Counted from the stretch's first letter, positions 33,896 through 43,137 are shown. The stretch is 64,000 bases of DNA from Bacteroidetes bacterium 2013_40CM_41_45 (GCA_002215675.1 NGFH01000002.1:409887-473886); one strand, 5' to 3'. The notes: generated by a model from the letters alone, not told the origin. Numbers and translations: made by a program.

Positions 33896-34732
33896 ATGAC
33901 AGAACACAAGCCAAAACCATCAGACTACATCGGCATTTTTGATTCCGGCATCGGTGGATTAACTGTTGCCGATGCTATTCATCGCCTTCTTCCAAACGAG
34001 GCACTGGTTTATTTTGGTGACACAGCTCATTTACCTTACGGTGATAAATCTCCTGAACTGATACGAACCTATGCGAAGGAGATTACCAATTTTCTTCTTC
34101 ACGAAAAAAAATGTAAAGCTATTGTCATTGCCTGCAACACCGCATCGGCTGCGGCTTATGAATTGCTGAGGGATACATTCAAAGGAACGGTCCCTGTCAT
34201 CAACGTCATTGACCCGATGATTGAAGCTGTGATTGCCGATGACACCATTAAAAAAGTAGGAATCATTGCCACCAAAACAACTATTGCATCTGGTACCTAC
34301 CAGGAAAAATTTTCGAGGCGCAAGCCGTCTTTAAAATTTGCTGCGCTGGCAACTCCTTTGCTTGCTTCCATGATTGAAGAAGGGTTTTATAACAATAATA
34401 TCAGCACGGCAGTACTTCAAAAGTATTTATCATTCCCGGGGTTTAATCATATAGACGCCATGGTGCTTGCCTGCACGCATTACCCGCTTATTAAAAATGA
34501 AATCGCAGCGTTCTTTCACGACAAAATAAAAATTTTTGATTCTGCAGTGGTGGTTGCGCAAAAGCTGAAATGGATACTGGAGAAAGAAAATCTGGCAGCC
34601 GATGAAAAAGCAGGTGAAAATGTTTTTTATGTTTCCGACCTTACCGATTCATTTGAAAAAAGCACAAGAATCTTTTTCAAGGGAAATATTCAACTTAAAC
34701 ATCTCCCATTATGGGAGAAAAAGGATTCCTGA
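33896..34732 (+). CDS. murI: glutamate racemase
   Basis: Makes D-glutamate for peptidoglycan. It has 278 residues. N-terminal GIFDSGIGGLTV, first catalytic Cys in VIACNTASAAAYE (near 83), second in LACTHYPLI (near 196). FGDTAHLPYGDKS is present, as in the family. It stands alone before mrp. Confidence 0.96.
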   Translation: MTEHKPKPSDYIGIFDSGIGGLTVADAIHRLLPNEALVYFGDTAHLPYGDKSPELIRTYAKEITNFLLHEKKCKAIVIACNTASAAAYELLRDTFKGTVPVINVIDPMIEAVIADDTIKKVGIIATKTTIASGTYQEKFSRRKPSLKFAALATPLLASMIEEGFYNNNISTAVLQKYLSFPGFNHIDAMVLACTHYPLIKNEIAAFFHDKIKIFDSAVVVAQKLKWILEKENLAADEKAGENVFYVSDLTDSFEKSTRIFFKGNIQLKHLPLWEKKDS

Positions 34733-34763
34733 GCGCTTCATGGCTTCTTCCCTCTGAATTCCC

Positions 34764-34771
34764 TAACTTTG
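34764..34771 (+). promoter_or_regulatory. -7 promoter box of mrp
   Basis: TAACTTTG fits TAnnTTTG and ends 17 bases before the mrp ATG. No clear -33 element. Confidence 0.45.
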
Positions 34772-34788
34772 CCCTCTGAAATTTTCTT

Positions 34789-35892
34789 ATGAGTATTACA
34801 AAAGAACAAGTTATTGACGCATTGCGCAACGTTGAAGAACCGGATCTGAAAAAGGATTTGGTTACCCTCAACATGATTCGCGATGTGGAGGTGAACAGAA
34901 AGGAAGTGAGCTTTACTGTTGTCCTCACAACACCTGCATGTCCGCTCAAAGGTTTGATTGAACGCGCCTGCATCAACGCCATTCTTTATTATGTGGATAA
35001 GGAAGCACAGGTTACCGTGAACATGACATCCGATACTACCAGCCGCAGAAGTGATAACAGGGAACTTTTGCCTGATGTAAAAAATATTATTGCCGTTGCC
35101 TCCGGAAAAGGCGGGGTGGGCAAATCAACGGTTGCAGCAAATCTTGCTTGCGCACTTGCTATGACAGGCGCAAAAGTTGGTTTGGTGGATGCAGATATTT
35201 ACGGGCCTTCGGTGCCCATTATGTTCGGGCTGCAGGATGAAAAACTTTATGCCGAAGAAAAAAACGGCGTGACGTATATGGTTCCTCCTGAAAAGTATGG
35301 AGTGAAGCTGATGTCCATCGGGTTTCTCACCGATGCATCGCGCCCTATTCCATGGCGCGGGCCTATGGCATCCAAAGCGTTGCGGCAGATGTTTTCAGAT
35401 ACGCTCTGGGGTGAGTTGGATTATATGCTGATTGATTTACCGCCGGGAACGGGCGATGTGCATCTTACTCTTGTTTCAGCTGTTCCGGTAACGGGAGCTA
35501 TCATTGTAACTACCCCGCAGAAAGTTGCACTGGCTGATGCAATAAAGGGAATCAACATGTTCCGTCTGCCACAAATCAATGTTCCCGTCTTAGGACTCGT
35601 GGAAAATATGGCATGGTTTACTCCGGCAGAGCTGCCGCAGAATAATTATTTCATCTTTGGAAAAGACGGAGGAAAAAATCTTTCCACAGAGCTAAACATT
35701 CCGCTGCTGGGGCAAATTCCTCTTGTGCAAAGTATTTGCGATTCCGGCGATGCAGGCAAGCCCGCAGTGATGGATGAAAATTCTCCCGTTGCCAAACCGT
35801 TCCTTGAATTAGCAGGAAACGTTGCGCGCCAGGTGGCAGTGCGAAATGCCAACATGGCTCCCACTGAGCGCGTGCAGGCGACAGGATATTAA
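34789..35892 (+). CDS. mrp: Mrp/NBP35-family Fe-S cluster carrier ATPase
   Basis: A 367-residue cytosolic P-loop ATPase that carries or loads iron-sulfur clusters. The N-terminal DUF59/MIP18-like domain (1-85) is followed by GKGGVGKST (deviant Walker A, near 106), VDADIYGPSVPIMFG and a DLPPGTGDVHLT switch. The C-terminal Cys pair typical of some members is not obvious. The nifU-like gene follows on the same strand after 52 bases, a functional match. Confidence 0.94.
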   Translation: MSITKEQVIDALRNVEEPDLKKDLVTLNMIRDVEVNRKEVSFTVVLTTPACPLKGLIERACINAILYYVDKEAQVTVNMTSDTTSRRSDNRELLPDVKNIIAVASGKGGVGKSTVAANLACALAMTGAKVGLVDADIYGPSVPIMFGLQDEKLYAEEKNGVTYMVPPEKYGVKLMSIGFLTDASRPIPWRGPMASKALRQMFSDTLWGELDYMLIDLPPGTGDVHLTLVSAVPVTGAIIVTTPQKVALADAIKGINMFRLPQINVPVLGLVENMAWFTPAELPQNNYFIFGKDGGKNLSTELNIPLLGQIPLVQSICDSGDAGKPAVMDENSPVAKPFLELAGNVARQVAVRNANMAPTERVQATGY

Positions 35893-35944
35893 TCACCCAC
35901 CCCAACCCTTTTCAAAGGAGAGAGAAAAAAAATTTAAGAAATAA

Positions 35945-36211
35945 ATGACGAAGGGAACGGATAAAATTTTTCTTGAGCGCATTGAAAATGCATTAGATAC
36001 ACTTCGTCCGTATCTCCAGTCAGATAACGGAAACGTGGAGCTTGTGGATGTAACACCCGATATGACCGTGAAGCTTCGTTTTAAAGGCGCGTGCAGTTCT
36101 TGTTCCATGAGCGCAATGACCTTACGTGCGGGGATTGAAGAAACACTTCTGCGCATGATTCCGGAACTGAAAAAGGTGGAAGCGCTTCCTGAAACTGCAA
36201 TGGAGCATTGA
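35945..36211 (+). CDS. NifU C-terminal-type Fe-S scaffold
   Basis: An 88-residue protein corresponding to the NifU C-terminal (Nfu) domain alone. The cluster-binding CxxC is CSSC at residues 57-60, in LRFKGACSSCSMS, with LQSDNGNVELVDVT before it as usual. It likely hands clusters on with Mrp. Length is typical for stand-alone Nfu of Bacteroidota. Confidence 0.92.
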   Translation: MTKGTDKIFLERIENALDTLRPYLQSDNGNVELVDVTPDMTVKLRFKGACSSCSMSAMTLRAGIEETLLRMIPELKKVEALPETAMEH

Positions 36212-36222
36212 TTTATTCTGCG

Positions 36223-37728
36223 TTATTTCACCCGTAATTCTTTTTCTATTCCCACATACTTCTTCAGGAACTGGTTTCTGAAATCATTAGTGTCCCCGGA
36301 AATTTCCGCAGAGTATAACATGCCCGAAAAAGGAAGCGGTTCCAACTCAATGGTGTTTTTCCCGGTTGTTTTATCGGACTCCTTTAAAAACTCAATCCGC
36401 TTGTCAACTTCTGCTGCATATTTTCGTGTCACCAAATATTGATTTGACACTTGATAAAACATTATCAGCACGCTCAAGGTGAGCGTTGAAACCTTCAACA
36501 CTTTGAAAATATTTTCCCTGATTTCCATTTTTCTACCGAGATAAAAAAACAGAACCGCAAAACTAAAAGCGAAAAGAAATGAAATTTGCGACAGTGCTCT
36601 GTCCGGTCCGAGTTCCGACATGATGTATGAGGTAGGAATGAGGAAAATAAAAATGAGGCCTGTTAAAAGCAGAACATAATTCTTCAGCGAAGCAAGGAGT
36701 GAAGTCAAATTTTGCTTTTGTGCTGGATCCGAAAAATATTTTCCGAGAACAAACCATGGGAACGAGAAAAGAAAAAGATAATGTAGTGTGGGAGGGGTTT
36801 TGATCAAATAAATTTTGATAAATGATTTGAGCTGGATTAAAATGCTCTGACTGAAAGAAACTTTCGGAAGTAAACCGAGGCGCACTTCATTGCCCGGGGC
36901 AAGCATGGTCACAGCAAACGAAAGCAGGAGAAAAGTTAAGGAAAGAATAATTTTTTGGTTTCTCCCGGGATATTTTTTGAATCTTCCATTTGAAACCAAC
37001 AGGTAAGCGCTTAGCAAAAAAATATTCACCAGCGCGTATGACTCGCTTGCGCCACCAATGAATGCTGCTGCAATGATGATTATGGGGATGTGGAATCCTT
37101 TATATTGCTCTTCAAGAATAATATAGAGTAAAAGCAAACTCATTATGATGCTCCAGAGGTACGTGCATACCTGCACAAGCCAAAACCATGTTTCACCAAT
37201 ACTATAAGACGAAAAAAATAAAGTGCTTGTTAAAATGAAAGAGTAAAGCAGGTATAAACTATTCGGCAGAAATATGTTAATATTTTTAGAAAAAATAATT
37301 TTTATGAGTTCGTATAAAATAGCTGCAAGTGAAAAAAAAGTAATGATGTTGAAAACAAGTAGATAATAGCGGAAAGCGCTCATACTTGCAATCCATCCTG
37401 TAAAAAGATACGCTGCCCAGCGTCCGCTGTATCCGAAATATAATTCCTTCATGCAACCCCATACTCCTTTGTCAGAGATGTTTCCCAGGTAATAGAAATC
37501 ATCTGCTGCAGGCCGGTTGTTATAAGACAGCACGCAATAGAGTGAAATAAAGGACATTGTAAAAAGAAAAAGTAAGCTCTTCTCAACAACCGTAAATAAT
37601 CTTCTTTGTTCCACGAAACCAAAGTAAATAAAAAAGACCTGTATTTTTCTTTTCCGCCTCCCGCGGAGATTGGCGTGTCTAAGTTTGTAGTTGATGTTCA
37701 GGAAATAAGTTAGCACCTTTGTTCGCAT
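36223..37728 (-). CDS. polytopic membrane protein, DUF6056-like
   Basis: About 500 residues with around eleven membrane helices. The first periplasmic loop reads NNRPAADDFYYLGNI, the acidic ADDF motif of GT-C-like proteins, followed by YFGYSGRWAAYLFTGW. The family is likely DUF6056, perhaps lipid-linked sugar transfer, unproven. The start is unsure: ATG 37728 lies inside a cassette-like border, and the first ~40 residues (KLRHANLRGRRKRK) translate a palindromic stretch. GTG 37614 or ATG 37557 is also possible and gives a cleaner N-terminal helix. Confidence 0.72.
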   Translation of the reverse strand: MRTKVLTYFLNINYKLRHANLRGRRKRKIQVFFIYFGFVEQRRLFTVVEKSLLFLFTMSFISLYCVLSYNNRPAADDFYYLGNISDKGVWGCMKELYFGYSGRWAAYLFTGWIASMSAFRYYLLVFNIITFFSLAAILYELIKIIFSKNINIFLPNSLYLLYSFILTSTLFFSSYSIGETWFWLVQVCTYLWSIIMSLLLLYIILEEQYKGFHIPIIIIAAAFIGGASESYALVNIFLLSAYLLVSNGRFKKYPGRNQKIILSLTFLLLSFAVTMLAPGNEVRLGLLPKVSFSQSILIQLKSFIKIYLIKTPPTLHYLFLFSFPWFVLGKYFSDPAQKQNLTSLLASLKNYVLLLTGLIFIFLIPTSYIMSELGPDRALSQISFLFAFSFAVLFFYLGRKMEIRENIFKVLKVSTLTLSVLIMFYQVSNQYLVTRKYAAEVDKRIEFLKESDKTTGKNTIELEPLPFSGMLYSAEISGDTNDFRNQFLKKYVGIEKELRVK

Positions 37729-38413
37729 AATAGATGTTATGCGCAACCTTATGGCGACACTGCTAACACGAACTTTACTGCAAGAAATGACCGACAGACA
37801 AACGCAACAATGACGACACGAATTCTTTTATCATTTCTTTTGTTTTTTAACGTTGGTTATTCGCAGACTGGAATTGACATGACCATCCGACTTCTAAAAG
37901 CTAGCAAGACACTTTCCATTGAGAGCATTAGAGCATTAAATGTTGTTGACACATTTTATTCCTACGGTTCAAAAGGTGATGTTTATTGTGACACGACTGT
38001 TCAATTGACTAAGGACATTTTTTATTCCATCATTTCCCTTTCGGACAATTTCGGTGTTTGCAGTTATTATTTTGTTGTGACTATTGACGAGAAGAATAAT
38101 AAAGCAATCGCATCAAAATATCTTGACTCGGCTTGTGACATTGATTTTTCTGCTGATCATTACAAACTTTACGACCACAAAATAATTTCAAAAGATAGTA
38201 TTCAAGTCCAGCAGACAATTATTTACCAAAAGAAAAACAGAGTATCAAACGATGAGGAAGAAAACATTGAACGAAAAGAAACTACAGACCATTTTGTCAT
38301 TATAAGATCAACAGGAGAAATACTTTAAAATGAAAAATGACAATGGACAAACACCTGCACAACTTCGGATGAACAGCAAGGCAGCGTATAACATAAAGAT
38401 TAAAAGAAATAAA
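37727..38413 (+). mobile_element. cassette-like unit carrying the 172-residue gene
   Basis: It opens with ATAATAGATGTTATGCG (37727-37743), the same 17 bases as at 19667-19651. It then has CCTTATGGC, TGCTAAC (37761) and TGCAAGAAAT (37779), which all have counterparts there. It closes with ATAACATAAAGATTAAAAGA plus AATAAA (38388-38413), identical over 26 bases to the methyltransferase unit. Length is 687 bases with one gene in the sense direction. The GTTATGCGC start and GCGTATAAC end are nearly inverted. Confidence 0.55.
37810..38328 (+). CDS. exported protein of unknown function
   Basis: A 172-residue protein with a signal peptide (1-19, ending GYSQ). The mature chain is acidic and mixed alpha/beta (FYSYGSKGDVYCDTTVQLTKDIFYSIISL; CSYYFVVTIDEKNNKAIASKYLDSACDIDFSADHYKLYDHKI). 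Four cysteines may form disulfides. No family is recognised. It is the only gene in a cassette-like unit, with the ATG 83 bases after the opening border. Confidence 0.65.
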   Translation: MTTRILLSFLLFFNVGYSQTGIDMTIRLLKASKTLSIESIRALNVVDTFYSYGSKGDVYCDTTVQLTKDIFYSIISLSDNFGVCSYYFVVTIDEKNNKAIASKYLDSACDIDFSADHYKLYDHKIISKDSIQVQQTIIYQKKNRVSNDEEENIERKETTDHFVIIRSTGEIL

Positions 38414-38442
38414 AAAAGGCGGCAAACGAGCACCGCCTTTTT
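38413..38442. terminator. bidirectional intrinsic terminator
   Basis: AAAAAGGCGG and CCGCCTTTTT form a perfect 10-base stem around a 10-base loop, with A and T runs on both sides. It can end transcription of the 172-residue gene from the left and of the TonB receptor gene from the right. Confidence 0.85.
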
Positions 38443-38487
38443 AAAAGTATAAACCAAAAAAAACTTAATCAGTCATTCAGCACTGAG

Positions 38488-40857
38488 TTATTTTTTTCCT
38501 AAAACAAACGGAAGCGTCAACCGGAACCCGATGTTGCGCCCCATGTCGCGTACTCCGATAAATTTTACGAGAGAAAGTTGACTGAAATAAGCCGTGTTGG
38601 CAATGTTGGTGCAAAAAATATCGAACGTTGGTTTTTGTTTTCCCCATTTAAATGCCGCCCCGATGTGGACATCGAGCAGGGTATAACCATCAAAGTGTAA
38701 ACCATCATCAGCCGCTGCTATCGCTGCTTCTTCTTTTTCTATGGCGGATAAATTCTTCTGCTCCGCATAGTTGCTCACTACAATAGTGATATACGGGTTA
38801 GTGAACTTTCCCATTTTCTCTTTGCTCAGCTTCACTTCACCGATAATTTTATCGGCAGGTATGAAAGGAAGATTGTCCCCTGCATCAAGCGTTCCGCGCG
38901 TCATGGCATAGGCTGCCTTCACATCAATCCACTTTGCCGTTTTGGGATGAATGTCGAAACCCAAATCACCGCCACTGATAGCAGCGTCACCCTGTACAAT
39001 AGCATACTTCAATAAAGTGAAATCATCCGTGGTTATGGAATCGGTTGTCGGAGTCGTATAGATGTAGTCCTTAATCTTATTGTAGAATCCATTTGCATGC
39101 AGCGTCATGGATTCATTTTCCCAGATGATTCCGAAATCGGTTTCCATGTTTTGCTCCACTTTCAAATCAGGATTACCCGTTTCAAAGCGGTATGTTCCTT
39201 CATGCTTTCCGTATGTTCCCAACTCGGCATAATTAGGAGCGGAGAAACCGGTTGCAAAATTTACTTTCAATGTGGTTTGAGTATTGGGATGAAAAGCAAG
39301 TCCTGCGGAAAAAGTAGCGGGCGTATAATCTTTCGTAGCCGCGAAAGCAACTTTTCTTCCGTTAACGGTGTCTTCATCCTGCGGAGCATTAGCTTCTATG
39401 TGCCGGGCATCATAACGGAATCCTCCGAGGAAATTCCATTTCTCAATATCATATCGCAGCAAAGTAAAACCGGAAACATCAGTCACCTTTGCATCGGGAA
39501 CCAATATTTCAGGGCCGTTGTTTGTGTTATCCTGGAACAAACCCTGCGAGCCGATGGTAACGCCAAACTTCTCATCAGCATTAGAACTCCAGTTCACATC
39601 GTATGTTGTGTTGTTCAATAGCAAACCGATTGCCAGTTCAGGTATCTTCTTAGTTGAATCATTCGGGTCAACCAAAGGTTCAAATTCTTTTCTGTCATTA
39701 ACCTGGTAAGCAACATTAATATTCAGTTTTGATTTGCCCGTGAGAACAGTATTCTCCAGAGAAATAATATGAGTGGTCACATCCTGGTAAGGCGGCTCAA
39801 TATCACGGTCCGTTTGTTCCGCCTCATCATTCGGATTTGGTGGCTGTCCGCTTTCATCTTCAATGACTCCCGACAAACGGTTAAAATAACTGTAAGAAAA
39901 TTTGGAAACACCCCACGATTTACTTAAGCCAACCGATGCCTTGCCTGTAGTTGAAGCCCATTTGGAGTTGGGAGCAAATCCATCGGGGTCGGTTCCGGGA
40001 GGAGGATTTTCCAATTCCCCCTGGTGATATGACACATGCGACTGCACACCAAAACGAGCAGAATAAAACAAAGATTTCTTCGCACCTTTTATTCCGGCAT
40101 CAGCATTCAAGCCGAGTGAATTGGAATAGAAGCCGAGGTTAACATCACCAGTCGTAGTTCCTGCTGCGGCAGGCTTTTCATCTTTAAAAATCAGCGCCCC
40201 GCCTAAGGCATCCGCACCATAAATAAGAGCGGAAGGACCATAAATAATTTCAACACCATCCATCCCGACATCAGAAATTCCGAGGTCATGATGGTCGTCC
40301 CATTGTTGGTTCTCAACTCTTGTTCCTTGTGAATAAAGCAGTATACGGTTGAAAGATAATCCACGTATCACGGGTTTGTTTATTCCTGTACCGAGAGAAA
40401 TTTTATCCACGCCCGGTTGTTTCGACAGAGCATCTATCAAAGATGGAGAACCCGATGCCTGCAAGTCATTTTTCGGAACTACATTTACTGCGTAAGGAAT
40501 ATTATCCGGCAACTTTGCATAATTGGATGTTACCAAAACTTCTTCAAGCTCTGTTGTTGATGGCTCAAGAACAATATTCAACTCCTTCAGCTCACCCGAA
40601 AGATTAACGGTTTCCACTTTTGATTTGTAACCGATGCCGGTAAATTGAAGTGTAATAATTCCATCGCCCAAATTTTCAAAAGAAAAATTTCCCTTATCAT
40701 CCGTGATAGTTCCGCGTTTGAGTTCGGGAATGTAAACCCCGATATTTTCGAGGGCATGGTTGTCATTTTTATCCGTTATTCGCCCGCTAAGATTTTTCTG
40801 AGCGGATACATTAAATTGAATTGCGATAAGTAAAAAGCTAAGCAGAGATGTTTTCAT
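38488..40857 (-). CDS. TonB-dependent outer membrane receptor
   Basis: 789 residues. Signal peptide (1-19), then a CarboxypepD_reg-like beta-sandwich (20-105; SGRITDKNDNHALENIGVYIPELKRGTITDDKGNFSF), a plug (about 115-225; PYAVNVVPKNDLQASGSPSLIDALSKQPGV and GVEIIYGPSALIYGADALGG) and a 22-strand barrel ending in FRLTLPFVLGKK. It imports an unknown ligand; there is no SusD-like partner, so polysaccharide import is unlikely. The plug and barrel style is that of siderophore or metal receptors. The 168-residue gene lies directly upstream. Confidence 0.93.
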   Translation of the reverse strand: MKTSLLSFLLIAIQFNVSAQKNLSGRITDKNDNHALENIGVYIPELKRGTITDDKGNFSFENLGDGIITLQFTGIGYKSKVETVNLSGELKELNIVLEPSTTELEEVLVTSNYAKLPDNIPYAVNVVPKNDLQASGSPSLIDALSKQPGVDKISLGTGINKPVIRGLSFNRILLYSQGTRVENQQWDDHHDLGISDVGMDGVEIIYGPSALIYGADALGGALIFKDEKPAAAGTTTGDVNLGFYSNSLGLNADAGIKGAKKSLFYSARFGVQSHVSYHQGELENPPPGTDPDGFAPNSKWASTTGKASVGLSKSWGVSKFSYSYFNRLSGVIEDESGQPPNPNDEAEQTDRDIEPPYQDVTTHIISLENTVLTGKSKLNINVAYQVNDRKEFEPLVDPNDSTKKIPELAIGLLLNNTTYDVNWSSNADEKFGVTIGSQGLFQDNTNNGPEILVPDAKVTDVSGFTLLRYDIEKWNFLGGFRYDARHIEANAPQDEDTVNGRKVAFAATKDYTPATFSAGLAFHPNTQTTLKVNFATGFSAPNYAELGTYGKHEGTYRFETGNPDLKVEQNMETDFGIIWENESMTLHANGFYNKIKDYIYTTPTTDSITTDDFTLLKYAIVQGDAAISGGDLGFDIHPKTAKWIDVKAAYAMTRGTLDAGDNLPFIPADKIIGEVKLSKEKMGKFTNPYITIVVSNYAEQKNLSAIEKEEAAIAAADDGLHFDGYTLLDVHIGAAFKWGKQKPTFDIFCTNIANTAYFSQLSLVKFIGVRDMGRNIGFRLTLPFVLGKK

Positions 40858-40885
40858 TTGTTGATTTTTTAATAAATAAAAATAA

Positions 40886-40913
40886 AGATACCGCGCAGGA
40901 TTTTCCGGCGCGG
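40886..40913 (-). terminator. GC hairpin in the leader of the TonB receptor
   Basis: CCGCGC (40891-40896) pairs with GCGCGG (40908-40913). On the minus strand it is followed by a T-rich run. It could end transcription of the 168-residue gene or attenuate the receptor. A second small ACACTT-TAG-AAGTGT stem lies next to it. Confidence 0.4.
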
Positions 40914-40944
40914 TTCAACATGACACTTTAGAAGTGTAAATCAA

Positions 40945-41451
40945 CTATGCTTTTGGCGGCGGATAAAAAACAGAAAGAAAGCCTTGAGAAAGTGAAAACG
41001 AAATTTGAAGGGGCGTTTTTTCTTTGTCCGTCAAATGAATCTTCCATAAGGAAGAGTGTAAAATAAAATCCTGGATAAAAACCTTGATTGAAAAATGATA
41101 GTCACAGCTTTTTTGTTCCGTGTTTTGCTGGTGGATGCTCACCTGCTTGTTTAAAACTTCATTCAATAAATCTTCTTTACTGTCTGCATAACAGAGCAGC
41201 GAATAATTTTTACCATCTTCCGATTTGCTGAGAACATCATAGCATTTTCCGCCATAAATAATTTCATGCCCGCTTTTCCAATGAATAGTTTCTGATTTGT
41301 CAATGGTGAGCCTTACAAGGTTTAACTCTTCTGCATTACTGTTGAAAACGCTCTCATGATTTAAATACAGTAAGACCGAATACAGGCAAAATACTCCTGC
41401 AGTATTGAACAGAAATATTGCAAGCAATAAAACAGAAGCGGCCTTCTTCAC
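40945..41451 (-). CDS. small membrane-anchored protein upstream of TonB receptor
   Basis: 168 residues. An N-terminal hydrophobic segment (8-29) acts as anchor or signal. The rest has several Cys and His residues (CYDVL, CYADS, SCDYHFSI) and ends in FYPPPKA. The family is not recognised, but small proteins with this ending often precede TonB receptors in Bacteroidota, so a role with the receptor is likely. Confidence 0.65.
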   Translation of the reverse strand: MKKAASVLLLAIFLFNTAGVFCLYSVLLYLNHESVFNSNAEELNLVRLTIDKSETIHWKSGHEIIYGGKCYDVLSKSEDGKNYSLLCYADSKEDLLNEVLNKQVSIHQQNTEQKSCDYHFSIKVFIQDFILHSSLWKIHLTDKEKTPLQISFSLSQGFLSVFYPPPKA

Positions 41452-41460
41452 AGAAGAAAA

Positions 41461-42279
41461 TTAATTATTCAAAAACTTAGACACCTTATCGAAATACAGG
41501 TTTTTATCAGCGCTGAAATTTTCCGCGTTGGTTGCACTGTTCTTTACAATATATGTTTCCGTTACACTTTTTATCATCCGCACATCACCAGGACCGATCA
41601 ATGGGTCCTGCCCGGAAACCACAATCATCACTCCTTTTATGGAATTGCGCACTTTATCCAGGGCATAAATCGGCTCAAAGTTTTTATCAAATCCAAATGG
41701 AATAATTACTTCCTTACCCATTTTTTCCTTGTATTTCTTTTTGATGATTTCAAGCCCCGGCCATGGACCGTCAGCTACAATCTTTTTTGTTTCGGGCCGA
41801 TTGGCGCCTACGCCTAAGGCAAGTCCTCCGCCAACGCCAATGCCGAATAAATCAAATTTAGTAATGGCACGTGTTTTACGCAGATAGTCCAGCACGGCAT
41901 TCAAGTCGGTGATAAACTGGGGATAAATGAAAATGTCAGGTTCAATCTGAAAATCGCTGCTTTCACCATAACCACGGTAATCAAACATCACCACGTTAAG
42001 CCCAGCAGAAAGAAACTGCCCGCAAAGCTCAAGGTTATCTGCCATGTTGCCGTCACCGCTGGCACTGATGACAAGCCAATTAGTGGTCTTCTTCGAGGTC
42101 TCGAAAAACCATGCATTCAAAATCGCGTCATCTTTCGTTCTCACTTTTTCTTCCTTGTATTGCATACCGTATTTTTCGGGCTTAACCTTATAGGTGCGCG
42201 AAGGATTAAGAGCATACGAAAAATCAGAAACCAGGAACGCGGCAATGGCCGCAAACAGAAAAACAAATTTTACTTTCAT
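41461..42279 (-). CDS. secreted alpha/beta hydrolase
   Basis: 272 residues with signal peptide (1-23). Hydrolase fold: ISASGDGNMADN (oxyanion region), VVMFDYRGYGESSDF, and GIGVGGGLALG, where the usual nucleophile elbow GxSxG reads GIGVGG, so the Ser is replaced by Gly. Acidic and His segments (SGQDPLIGPGD, then no clear catalytic His) are also weak. It may not be an active esterase. The function is unknown. Confidence 0.78.
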   Translation of the reverse strand: MKVKFVFLFAAIAAFLVSDFSYALNPSRTYKVKPEKYGMQYKEEKVRTKDDAILNAWFFETSKKTTNWLVISASGDGNMADNLELCGQFLSAGLNVVMFDYRGYGESSDFQIEPDIFIYPQFITDLNAVLDYLRKTRAITKFDLFGIGVGGGLALGVGANRPETKKIVADGPWPGLEIIKKKYKEKMGKEVIIPFGFDKNFEPIYALDKVRNSIKGVMIVVSGQDPLIGPGDVRMIKSVTETYIVKNSATNAENFSADKNLYFDKVSKFLNN

Positions 42280-42492
42280 GGGGATTAATTTTTTTGTTTG
42301 GAGAAATCTGTAAATATTTTGAGCTCAAATTTAAAAAAAATCAAACGCAGGAATTCAGATAATTTCTTATTTTATTACACACAATTATTTACAATCGTAA
42401 AATTCACGCTTATAGTATAACTTTGAACTTTAAGCTACGAACTACTTGTTTTTCAGCGCAACATGCAAAAGTTCTGAACGTAAAAACAGCCT

Positions 42493-43137
42493 ATGTTTCC
42501 TCAGTTTGTAGAACGATTAAAATACCGGCTCGCTTTACCGTTGCCGGGAATCAATGCTCATTTCCAAATGGCCCATCTGTATCGCCGCCAGCATTTTGCA
42601 TACCGGAACGAGCCTGCGGACGCAAATCAGGGAAGCGTGCTTATACTGCTGTATCCTTCGGAAACTGACATAAGAACCTTTCTTATAGTCCGCAGCGATT
42701 ATGACGGGGTTCACAGCGGGCAGGTTGCTTTTCCGGGAGGAAAATTTGAAACGGCAGACATTGACCTGAAGACCACTGCGCTAAGGGAAGCATCGGAAGA
42801 AGCCGGAATTATTGTGAGCGAGGTGGAAATTGTAGGGCAGCTCACCAAGCTGTATATACCTCCCAGCAATTTTGTGGTGCATCCTTTTGTGGGGATTACC
42901 CAGCAGCAACCGGCGTTCAGCCCGCAGAATAAAGAAGTGAAAGAAATTATAGAGGTGAATATTAATTTGCTGCTCGATAATACCATTATAGGAGAGAAAG
43001 AAATACTGCTCCGGAATAAAATGCGTGTAATGACTCCGTATTACGATATAAAAGGGCATACGGTATGGGGAGCCACAGCCATGATATTAAGCGAATTCCG
43101 AGCTATCCTGCTGGAAATGGAACCGGCATCTCTTTAA
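42493..43137 (+). CDS. Nudix hydrolase, CoA pyrophosphatase-like
   Basis: 214 residues. The Nudix box is GGKFETADIDLKTTALREASEEAGI (REASEEAGI core near residues 96-104), preceded by VAFPGG, the UPF0035/NudL-type extension that marks CoA diphosphatases. It likely splits CoA or a similar dinucleotide into phosphopantetheine and ADP. A TAACTTTG box lies 68 bases upstream. Confidence 0.88.
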   Translation: MFPQFVERLKYRLALPLPGINAHFQMAHLYRRQHFAYRNEPADANQGSVLILLYPSETDIRTFLIVRSDYDGVHSGQVAFPGGKFETADIDLKTTALREASEEAGIIVSEVEIVGQLTKLYIPPSNFVVHPFVGITQQQPAFSPQNKEVKEIIEVNINLLLDNTIIGEKEILLRNKMRVMTPYYDIKGHTVWGATAMILSEFRAILLEMEPASL

